From NCBI GenBank assembly GCA_024516035.1, contig CM044960.1, positions 14,944,380 through 15,008,379 on the forward strand: 64,000 bases of DNA. The letters are read 5' to 3'. The DNA comes from Bactericera cockerelli. Lineage: Eukaryota; Arthropoda; Insecta; Hemiptera; Triozidae. Below the pieces are notes generated by a model. That model was not told the origin of the DNA. It made no database searches and worked only from the letters and a program-made list of their open reading frames with translations. Position numbers and translations under genes: made by a program. Of this stretch, positions 44,293-55,400 are shown in pieces; position 1 is the stretch's first letter, and each line of letters begins with the position of its first letter.

Positions 44293-45335
44293 ACAGTGCG
44301 TGAGAGGCGACGCAGCCAATTCCTTCGAATACTTGTTCACAAGGGTGAAATACTAAAAGTCCTGACGTCTAGGATGGGAGGAAACGCAGTTAGGAGGGGG
44401 GATTTTCATTTCCCGATTTTCGCTTATATCTCAAGAAGGCTACATTTTTGTAAAAGCTTTGTTAGTACAATTGAAGCAAATAAAATTTGGGAAAAATGAT
44501 TTTATGCTACTTTGAAAATTTCCCATCTGTTTTTGAGATATACGCTCCAAAAAAAGAAACTATTTTCTTAAAAAAATTCACCCTAGTGAGCTCCAAAAAT
44601 GACTTTTTTAACTTAATGTAATTGGTTATGGTATTTTACCTATTCATTAAGGGGGTCGATTCCCATAATTTTTTCGATATCTTCAAGTTAACGCTATAGT
44701 CCCCCAGCCTTTGACTTTTGGCGTTCATGATGGCTAAAAGTTGAAGAAGCTAAACAGTTGAAGAAATAAAAAACTGGGTAGGACAAATTTAGACAAAAAA
44801 TGAATGAGAGTTGACCCTCCCTAAACCATAATTGAAAAACTCAAATCCAAGAGAAGTTTGTCAAAAAAGTAATTGATGGAGCCGCCTGCGGCGGAATTCC
44901 CATTGGCGGCTGGCGGACTTTGGTGTTAACTTGAAGATATCATGGGAAATAATATCTTCAACAAAATCGAAAAAAAATTGGGAATCGACCCCCTTATTTT
45001 ATAGGTAAAACCCCATAATCATCCAAAACAAGTTTAAAAAGTCATTGTTGGAACTCGGTAGGGTTAAATTAAAAAGTGACATTTTTATTTTTTTAAAAAA
45101 TAGTTGATGCTTTTATTGGAGCATGTATCTCAAAAAATCTAGGAATTTTTCAAAGTAGCTTAGAATCAAAATTCTCCCAAAAATGGAACCTATTTTCATC
45201 TCCTTTGACACACTCTTACCCCTCTATCTCCGTTTCATCCCATCCTAGACGCCAGGACTTTCACTATGTTTACTAACTCACCCTCCTGAAATAATATCCA
45301 AAGGAGTTGTCTGCATCGCCTCTCACGCACTCCAC
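44293..45335. mobile_element. 1.04-kb foldback element
   Basis: AGTGCGTGAGAGGCGACGCAG at the left (first 20 nt) pairs with CTGCATCGCCTCTCACGCAC at the right. Interior blocks (aagggggtcgattcccataa and gggaatcgacccccttattt; cttcaagttaacgc and gttaacttgaagat) are also inverse. No intact protein. Confidence 0.9.
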
Positions 45336-46370
45336 ACGGTCGTTTAAGTCATTTATTAATCAGACTATATATTACAACTATCTAGGAAGAATAACTGAAT
45401 GAACAAACAAAGCGGCTCTGGTCATACAAATGTGCTGTGCGTCTTGGAGTGGGGAGAGAAAAACCAATCCAGCTTGGCAGCACGTGTCGCCTCCTGTTTA
45501 CTGCGAGGCGATGGTTCATAATCATCCACACTGCTTAACCTAAAACCAGATCAAGCATGGGACTTGTTAGTGAATGTAAAGCAATTTGCGAATAGCACAA
45601 AATAACAATTTATTGAAATTAGAGTTTTTCAAGAAAATATTCATGCTATAATCATGCTGGGGGACTATAAACAGGGAGTAGACCAGAATTGGCTTGGTTC
45701 TGGGGGCCCTTGTCAATTATTAGACTCCTTGTAAAGACAGTGGTAGAAGTGCTGAGTCATTCCTCCACTGTCTGGCTACCATCGTTCACGATGACGCCAC
45801 CCTATGACGATGATAATCATGCTATGGAAATAATTATAACAATATGTGATAGAAAACAAAACCGGTGAGATCGTGACGGTGCTGAGGCCTCTATGTCTCA
45901 ACTATTGATTAGTATTCATAGCACTGTGCAAGGAGGCCGGAAATTCATTGCCAGAATTATTTCCATGCTTACATCTATATTCAAATATAGAACAGGCGTG
46001 CATAAAAAACAACACTGTATGTGAAATAAGTGCACAAGTCAGATGTAATGGCTTTCAAACGGCTGCATCCAAAATATCAAATAACCGACCTAGCAATTTA
46101 TTTTTTGTTAGGGACGCATTTTGGATGTGACCCAAAAACCCAAATTTATAAATAATTATAAAATATAAATAAATAAAAATATTAGAGAACAAGTTACATT
46201 ATATTCATTGTTGGACACAATATCTCTGGTGGAAATAGATTCAGATGTACATAGAATATCAGCAAAGTGCCCACTTTATTTTTGAGCAATCTATTTATCC
46301 TTGTTCATAGCATGGATTGTTGATTCGGTCTTGCACTATAATAAACATAAATTTTAATGCTCCTAAATCG
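45336..46370. other. Intergenic, nothing recognised
   Basis: No gene or named repeat. Confidence 0.35.
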
Positions 46371-46371
46371 C

Positions 46372-46555
46372 CGACCTCCGTGGCTCAGTGGTTAAGAGCA
46401 TTGCTACCTGACTCGGAGGTTGCGGGCTCGAATCTCGGCCGGAGCGGAAAATTCTGACCGATTTTGTCCCTGTCCGGAATGGCATGGATGTAAAGGTACA
46501 GTGTAATGTGTAAGTAATTCCGGAGCCCAATTACTTAAAAAAAAAAAACAACAAC
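46372..46555 (+). mobile_element. tRNA-derived SINE, CCGGAATGGCATGGATG family
   Basis: ctccgtggctcagtggttaa gagcattg ... gttgcgggctcgaatctcgg, then ccggaatggcatggatgtaa, with an A-run/AAC tail. Confidence 0.85.
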
Positions 46556-47031
46556 AACAATGCTCCTAAATCTAAGCATGCTGAATATTAGCAAGAGTAA
46601 GCATTATTTACATGTATTTTGAATTGCATATTATATTATATCTTATTTTATTTTTACTTTTTGTAATTGGGGTGTTGTTAGTTAACAAAAGGACGATATT
46701 TTACATCAAATCAACAAAAATTGTTTCTTCTATGGTTGGGTGAGATGCTTAGCATGCATATGTCCTCACCAGAGAGAAAATCCGCGATCTAGCCAACACT
46801 AACATTGTAATCTCGTCGACCAAGCTATCCTACACAGTTTAACAAAATATCACTTTGAGAGTTCGTTCTTTATTTCATCCTAGCAGACACAAAACGCACA
46901 GACATGTCATGGTGTTACTTTCTAAGAAAATAGAAAATTCCAAATATAGACATTAGAGTTGTAGACCTTGATTTTGCACTTTTTCATCTAAATTTTCGCG
47001 ATTTCTTAAATATCAAAGCTCAACTGTAGGT

Positions 47032-47036
<5 letters not shown>

Positions 47037-47070
<34 letters not shown>

Positions 47071-47127
47071 CTATGTAAAACGGTAATAAGCATACAGATA
47101 CAATTTTTTTTTTTTTTTTTTTTTTTT
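47037..47127. repeat. A-run and T-run inverted pair
   Basis: An A-run of about 32 (47,035-47,067) and a T-run of about 24 (47,104-47,127) are separated by about 37 nt. This could form a long A:T hairpin, or mark two opposed retroelement tails. Confidence 0.8.
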
Positions 47128-47129
47128 AT

Positions 47130-48295
47130 CAAATTCAGATGTACCGTTCACGATGGTATAATTTACTTCCGATAGATTTCTAATACTAGAAATCGGAGTT
47201 ATTGTTTTCGTTTTTTTAAAATAATAATATTTTTTTGATTTTTTATCCAGGCATGGAATATACCCTTTAACTATTTCCGATACTCGTTGGACCTGTGTGC
47301 CTCATTCAAATCTTTAGGACTTCCGTTCAGGCGCCAACTTGTAACAGAGAGACAGAATTTTTTTTTTGTCAAGATCGATGAAGGAATAGTGAGGGACTTG
47401 TGAATCTGTTTAGTAGCCTCATAGGTATAGAATATAGTTAAAAAAAAAAAACAAACAAAAAAATATTGTGGTCTAAGACGTAGGGTGTAAAGTAAACACC
47501 CTAAAAACGTAAGTGATATAAGAATAATATATAATTATATTAGTCATTAAATAAAATGAAGCTGCGAACGACCTGTATAATGACAAGGTTAAAGCGCTTA
47601 CAGGAGAAAAAAGAAGATGCGAAGTAAAAAATTTCAAGCATTCAAATAGTTATGGTATTTTCAAACTTGGCAAGAATATTTTTTTTTAATTCTCATTGCT
47701 CAATCAATGTTTATCTTTGCTTATCTTATCTTGTAGAGAGGAAATTAATGGAATCACCAAAAAAAAGTCGATAGTCAGTTTACAATACAAAACACGTTTT
47801 AGGGACACCAGACAGAAAGACAGTTGAGTCACCAGTGGCGGATTGCAGTTAGTGATACTTTAAAAGAAAAAGCCCAAGTTCTCACGGTGGTTGATCGTAA
47901 ATAGAAATGTGTGATTCAGGACGAGCCAACTTTTCAAATAAAGTTAGCTTGAGACCATCACTCGCCCTGGCAGTAGCCAATTTGGTCACAACAACAAGAT
48001 ACCTACTCCCCTTTCTCATTTTTTACCTCCTGATACCAAATCATTATTTAAAAAGTCGTAAATACAGTGACCCGTGGCGGAATTCGACTTATTTTTGAGT
48101 TATATGTTGTGATGTGCTTAGCGTGTGGTAATGTAGTTACTATCATACAATTTCAATTGAATTTTGTTCATTACGTACTTACAATTAATGTGACAATACC
48201 AAGATATGTGAAAAATAACAAGATTGAAGGGTAAAATTACAATAAATTGTTCATAAGTATGTGATTTGATTTGAACTGGCATGCACAAAAAAAAA
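47130..48295. other. Intergenic with repeat debris
   Basis: 47,167-47,205 is a diverged copy of the ACTTCCGAT palindrome. 47,860-47,960 repeats 62,120-62,215 (agcccaagttct ... ttcaggacgagccaa), an unnamed dispersed repeat. Confidence 0.45.
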
Positions 48296-48300
48296 GAGAA

Positions 48301-48382
48301 ATGTGAGGCATGGAACAGAGGAATGTAAGGCATGGAACAGAGAAATGTGAGGCATGGAACAGATGAATGTGAGGCATGGAAC
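48301..48382. repeat. 22-bp minisatellite
   Basis: atgtgaggcatggaacagag ga occurs 3.7 times with single changes (48301, 48323, 48345, 48367). Confidence 0.95.
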
Positions 48383-49090
48383 GAACCTTGGCATACCGCA
48401 AGCGTCGACATCGCGTGAGTGATCAGGGTTATTGGTGAATTCTAGGTAACTGGGATTGGAAACGGAAAGGCTGGACGCTTTACTCTCTGCTGAAAAGAGA
48501 CCGGATTACAAACACGTAACAAGACAAGGTAAATCGATGACAATATTATGTTGATGCAGATGATTTTAAATTAAGTCAAGCCAGTACCTAGTACTTCCAT
48601 AGCGCATGATCTTTATACAAGTACAGATGATAGTAATTGAAATTGAAATGATTATGACGATTTTTAGTGTTAAGGATGGAGCTATTAAGGGACTGAAAAT
48701 TGTTGTAGAATTGTTTGGCGGACTAATATTGCTACAGACTGCAGGGCTAATTTTTACTTAATGGCTCATATTACGACAAGGATTAGAGGCAAAAATTTCA
48801 TCATACATACACATTGACAAAAAAATTCTGATAAAAATTACACCTTGTACTGTAACATTAACTCTCTATAGAGTTGTTTTGTATATGCTACCGATTAAAT
48901 TTTTAGAATTAAATTGTTCATCCTAGGCCAAACTAGTTTTAGAACAAACTATATTAAAATAAGTTAAGTTAGATTAGACCTAACCTGTAGTCAGAGTATG
49001 ACTTAATCTGGTTTGTCCTAAGATAAACTTGGTTGTCCTATTTAAAGAAATGGCCGTACTGAAATTATGTATAGTATGTATATTGTGTTT
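48383..49090. other. Intergenic downstream of Pvr
   Basis: AT-rich; nothing recognised. Confidence 0.35.
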
Positions 49091-49094
49091 TTCA

Positions 49095-49100
49095 TTTATT
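49095..49100 (-). other. Candidate poly(A) signal of Pvr
   Basis: AATAAA on the - strand stands about 255 nt after the Pvr stop codon. The stretch between shows nothing else. Confidence 0.45.
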
Positions 49101-49354
49101 TTTACCTAAGTATTGGGTGGGATGCGATCTACAGATCATGGATCCATGCGCTAGATTGTTTACATTAAAAGTATTAATGCTTGGTTAAAGTCAAACTGAC
49201 ATACTCGTACATTTTAGGTTATAGATTTTAAATATCAAGCGTTTGGTCAATTTGTTAGTGTTTTAGCTTCTACAAATCTACACTGGTTAGGTATACTTAT
49301 TCTTTGCCAAACTCTACAATGTGTTAACATAGAAAAGCCACGCCTATAAAGTAC

Positions 49355-49449
49355 CTATGAGGCTATTGGTTCTTGTGGTGATGGAGTTTCTGCTGATGGT
49401 GGTTCCTGTGGTTCCTTCGGAGGCTCTGTACCGTCTTCAGGAGTAACCT
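49355..49449 (-). CDS. Pvr: Pvr last exon: proline/glutamate-rich tail
   Basis: After a gttctcacag acceptor it encodes [17 protein letters not shown] and [13 protein letters not shown], then TAG at 49355-49357. Its phase matches the GTATGT donor at 50153, and the entire exon is open, which supports splicing. No homology to a known Pvr tail was recognised, so this exon is less certain than the kinase exons. Confidence 0.7.
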
Positions 49450-52400
49450 CTGTGAGAACGGCTAGTACGAAAAGCTCATGTTTTAGTCATGTATGTATAT
49501 TTTCGGAGTTATAAAGGGTACATACTCAAGTGTACAATAGAAACACCTTTTTAAAACCTACCGATTCATACACAGAAGAGTCACACCAGTCTTAATAAGA
49601 TGTTTTGTATACATATTTTATTTAACCTATCTTGAAACATTTTCAAGTAGATATTATTTGACCAATAAACACACTACATCTTAATTGTGTCCTCTTCTTC
49701 AACACGTTTTGGGAAATAATAATTATGTTTATTATTAAAGGAACTACACGTAGGTAAGTACTTTAGAAAAATGGACAATTTGTTTTAAGAGCATGGGCCT
49801 CAGCTCCATGCTGGCATCATCTGTCTGAAGTACCATGGGCCTGAGCTACATACCTAACTGAGGTAGCATAGGCCTCAGCTCCATGCTGGCATCATCTGTC
49901 TGAAGTACCATGGGCCTGAGCTACATACCTAACTGAGGTAGCATAGGCCTCAGCTCCATGCTGGCATCATCTGTCTGAAGTACCATGGGCCTGAGCTACA
50001 TACCTAACTGAGGTAGCATGGGCCTCAGCTCCATGCTGGCATCATCTGTCTGAAGTACCATGGGCCTGAGCTACATACCTAACTGAGGTAGCATGGGCCT
50101 CAGCTCCATGCTGGCATCATCTGTCTGAAGTACCATGGGCCTGAGCTACATACCTAACTGAGGTAGCATGGGCCTCAGCTCCATGCTGGGATCATCTGGT
50201 TTCAAGTATCCGTCGTCTTCAGTGTCAGCAGCGGAAATCTGGTTGTGGATATCAGGCGAGCTCAGCATAGCGAGGTAGTCTTCCCCCTGAGCCAGGGCTT
50301 CGTCATTCAGGCGCAGGTACACGTCATTCAGACTCAGGTAGTGCTGAAACCACATTAGAGGAGGAGGAGGCTATTGTAAAGGAAACTGGATACAAATCCA
50401 CTTGATACCTTTGATCCACTTAGGAGAAGTACCTTTGTATAAATGTTTCTTTATAAAGAAAATAAATAAATGAACTATTATTAATTTAAAAAAAAAATAC
50501 ACGTCTTTTAGGCACATTTTACAAATGATCATCGCATGGTTCCTGAGATACATTCCATACTGGGATTAGGCATTCTTAACAATACATTTAATTTTTAATT
50601 TATTTGACGAATGATATTGATATAAAAATCTTCATGATAGTCTCTCCTTCACCAAACGGTTTTTTTCAATTTGGGTTTAACGTCGCTTTCAACTGCATGG
50701 TGTGCTCCAAAGATGCTGAGTTTGAATCCCGGTTAAGGCAGAATTCTCTAACAAAAATTCTGTTCCTTCCGAAAGAGTTGGGTGGAAGAACTCAAGCAAT
50801 TTGAAAAAAAATACGTGAGGCTGTCAGGGCCCAACCCAGGCTGGCCTAGGTTACTGTGGGTGGCTGGTACGATTTCCAGCGAATGGAGTATTAAAACTAA
50901 ATAGAATCAATTGACATGAAAGGAGCCTAGATATTGGATGTGGGCGTCCATATATTCCTCTCACCACCGTGTACATAATTATGTACTAGAAATTAGTATT
51001 ACCTCCCGTGAGCTATGGTCCACCATGGCCCCGACCCTCTCCACCAGCTCGCTGAAGTCAGGCCTGTGCACAGGCTGGGCCTCCCAGCAGTCCAGCATCA
51101 CCTGGTACATGGGGTAGGGGCAGTACTCTGGTCTCTCCATCCTGTAGCCCGACACCAGCTTCATGAACACGTTGTCCACGCCCTCGATGCCTGAGGGATT
51201 GAGACATGCGGCATGTTACGTTTCCAACAAGAAACGAGGTCTTACATTTCAAGAATCAAAATTAAAAATAAAAAACAATAAATAATAATAATATCGCCTT
51301 ATTTATACTGCCCGATTAAGACTATTAAAGTCCCATTATTCCAGCAGTAAGCTCAAGACTGTATTATTATGTGGTAAAAATCCCAAATGGGAGGAAAACT
51401 TGTCATGTCCCGGCTGGGTTTCGAACCCACGACCTGTGGAATCTCTGGATTCACACAGTTTCCAAAAAGAAACAAGGGTCTTAAATAGAAAGAAACAAAA
51501 ATAAAAAAAGAATAAATCGTTGGGTGGAAGAGATTGCCATAGGCAATGACACCGTTCATTAGTTACGACATAATATATATGTATTTATATATTTTTTCTA
51601 TTCTTTTTCCTTTTTATTGTCTATATTGTTTCCATTTTTTCATTGTTATAATAATTATTTGTACTGTATATATTGTCTTTTTTATCGAATAAAGTATTTA
51701 ATAATAATAAAAGTTTAGCCAGCGTCACCTCACATTGAATACACTAGATCGCGTCTAAACACTGAAGTTAAAAAATGTCCAGCAAGGTCAGCACTTGGTG
51801 GGGGACCACTCAAATTCGATCCTTGGTGGTGCTAGCTATTCCCGACTCAACCCAGACTGGGTGAGGTTAATATGGGTTCATGGGTTGCTGGTATGTTAGT
51901 TTCCAGCGAATGGAGGTGGTGCGTTAAGCAAATAAAAAATCTCCAAACGATTGATAAAATAGCAGTTATCTTCTCGAAGATGAAAAACAATTTTTGTTCT
52001 AAAAATAATATTTGATACGAACAATTTAATAAAGCACCTTTTTAATACGACATGGGCCGTAGTTTATTGAAGAAAAAAAAATTCTGACCATCTTAGATCT
52101 GTGGTCTCATCCAATAGAGGTTGCACACTTCCTGGACCTACCAAACAAGGATGAAGAGGATCTAGCTATATAAAAGAAGAATATGTTGATGTATAGCTCA
52201 AAGGGGAAACGTTGCTACAACAAACCCCGAGAAATAAAAGGATGTGACCAATCGAAACACCAGAAGTAATTATTATATTCTGTCACCTGGGTATGGAGTC
52301 GTGGAGAGAGAGAACATCTCCCACAGGGTGACACCGTAGGCCCACACATCCGACTGAGTGGAGAAAATTTTATCTTTCATCGATTCGATCGCCATCCACT

Positions 52401-55400
52401 TGATTGGGAGAGGCTCCTGTAAACATAATAAATATACAGGGTGTCCCGGTTTTTTTTGTTGTTGAAAATTTCAGAATCACATAATTTTTCGAAAAATAGT
52501 ACAAATAAATATTAGTTTCGGTACAAGAAAAATGGTAAAAATAAATAGGTACAAGTAAATATCGAACATAGGTACAAATAAATTTCAGTTTCGAATGCAA
52601 ATAAATACATAATAGGTGCGAAATGTCATTAAGTATTAGGTCTTTATTATCATCATAATACACCAAGACATGAGCACTATTTTTCACTTTACTATAACAA
52701 TTTTGGGAGTTTTTTTTAAATTATTTTTTCTGTTCATAGTTTTAAAAACGACCTGAGGATATTTTGATTCTAGAATGACCATTGGAATCTGGAATCAATT
52801 CTGAAAATTTTCAATGAAAAAAAAACTTGACACCTTTAAAAAGTTGCTTAACTTTAGGGGAAAAAAGGGTATCACGTAAAAATAAGCACAAACGTTCTCA
52901 TTCCAATTTCATAAAAAGTAATGCCAGACTCGACTCTGTAAGTTAAAGATTGTTCGTATTCAAACACGAAAAATAGAAATTTAAAACTGAGCTGAAATAC
53001 ATACATCTCCTGTTTTTTGATAGTTGTTATCCGTAAACATTGCCTTGGCTAAGCCGAAATCACATATTTTTACGATTTTGTCATCGGTCAGAAGAATGTT
53101 TCTAGCAGCCAGATCTCCATGCATCACCTGAAAAGAATGCCATTTCACAAATAAATGTATTTACCTACTAAACGTTACGGTTGTATTTTCAAGTGAAGAC
53201 CTTACAAAGGAATAACTCAACAAGATTCACTTTGTTAGATTAAGGTTTGATTTTTCCATGTCTTGAAATCCCAAGATGAAAAAAAAGAACTTTGCCATTT
53301 GCCTTGCCATGCGAAAGTACCCGGGTACGATCCCCGAATTCTCATAAAAAATTAGGAATTTTCAGAGAGCGGGGAACATTGAATCAGTACTACCCAGTCG
53401 TTTGATTGTTAAGTGCATAATTGGCTCAGTGGTGAGCCACTCACTTGCCATGCGAAAGGTCGCGTGTACGATCCCCAAAGCCGACAACAATTGTATTCAA
53501 AATTTGGTAACAGTTGTTTGTAAGGAATACCTTCCGGTGGGCTCGTGTTGACCCAGCACCTAAATGGGATGTATTGTGTCACTTCTCACCCATCAGAGGA
53601 GCGGTATCCTCTACGGGATCCATAAGCTATAACACAGACCAACAGTGTCTACAGAAGCAGCTCTTTCATGGCTAAGAACTACAAAAGGCTGTGACATACA
53701 TACTTATACATTTTTTAGAAATGATGTAAAATGCTATCTACTCCAAATACAGCACTTTTATTAACTCGGGAGGGAAAAAAATCAAAAAAGACTGTTTCAA
53801 ATAATATTCAATCATTGAGTTACTTTTGCAACCAATTTTGTCGACAGTACATTTATATTTATTTAAGTTTAAAAAAATAATATTTTTTTTCCTTCATATT
53901 TGTGTTAATCACTATCGTGATATCACAACTACTCAAACCCGCTTTATGAAATCTACGCTGAAACCGGGACATGAACCACCGACCTCCAGGTTACAAGTCC
54001 GCTGCCTTATCGATCAAGCTACTGAGGTCGGTTGTTTTTGAGACTGCATACTGCTCGTAGCCTCACCTTCCTGCTGGCTAGATACTTCATCCCGCTCGCC
54101 ACCTGGTAGGCCCAGCAGATGAGGTCCTGCGTGCTGAGGGACTCCAGCCTCGTGCTGTCCCCTGCACGCGTGACGGGCACTTTCCCCGCGGTGGGGACCA
54201 GGTAGCCGTCGGGTGACATGGCGCCACTAGAGTCGGAGAGTACTGTGTACGCAGTTTGGATGGAGTCGAAAGTTATGGCACCTGTGTTCTCAGTGGCAGA
54301 TTCAATGTGCTTCACCATCTGCGGTGAAACATTCACGTAAGTTGGTTTACTGAGGACAAAGTAAAAGTAAAAAGTTATCATATTTGTGTTATCATTTTTT
54401 TTTTTTTTTTGCATTGGTTGGCAAGGCCATTTCATACAGCCATACAATTTTATTTTATTATTTTACATTTTAGGAATAAAAAATGCATGTAAAATTATCA
54501 TATTTAGTTTGAGTAATATCACAATTACTCAAACTCACTTCACTAAATCTTTGCTGAAATTGGGACTCGAACCACCCACCTACCTTTACCAGTCCACCGC
54601 CTTATCGATAGAGCTACTGAGGTTGGTCTGAAGTAAGAATAGTATAAAATAATTTGGATCGAAAAAAAAAAAAAAATGATCAAAAGTTTCAACGTCAACA
54701 AGAAGCAAATTCTCATATTTTGTACACGCATCGGCCAAGTTTCGGTTACCCCAACCGAATCAATCAATCTCATTATCGATAACACAATCAAAACTACACA
54801 TCATTTCTTAGCCTTTGCTGTTAAAACTGTCGGTCCATGGGCAGACGAGACTGTAAACTTGATTGATAAAATTTATTGTTAAAAAAGAAACAGGAGACAG
54901 TCGAGTGAAGAATTTCATGATACAAAACTTTCTCTGGGCATACAGAAAGGAAATAGCGCGTGTGTCTTGGGTACCATTCCAAGTGGTGTGAAGTTTGAAG
55001 AAATATTTTATTTGTAAAAAATATAGTAATTACTTTGTTGTACCTAAAAAAAATTATAAGGAAACGTATGTATCTTATTAATTTGCAATATTTGCATTGA
55101 CTTACAGAGTAGTGATGCTAGGATCTAGATCTCCCAAGGAATTTACTTGATTTATGAACACATCTCGATGCTTCGAGAGTAAGCGATGAAGGTTTCCGTA
55201 TTTACAATATTCCACAATAACGAGAAGTTCACCTGAAATAAACGAATTAAAGATTTACATGAAAAAAAAAAGCATTCATTAAATAAATTTGGAGTGATTT
55301 AAGATAACCAGAGGGGTCGTGAACTTTCGGTTGTCCCACCAATGGATCAGAATGATGAGCCAAAAAAAAGCGACCTGATACCTGATGAAAATTCGATCAG

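Noticed and set aside
49791..50197. CRISPR-like array
   Set aside because: Units are contiguous 75-bp repeats without variable spacers, in a eukaryotic gene.
50146..50355. Pvr ending at the TAG inside the array
   Set aside because: Possible, but a consensus donor precedes it and joins in phase to an open final exon; kept only as the alternative isoform.
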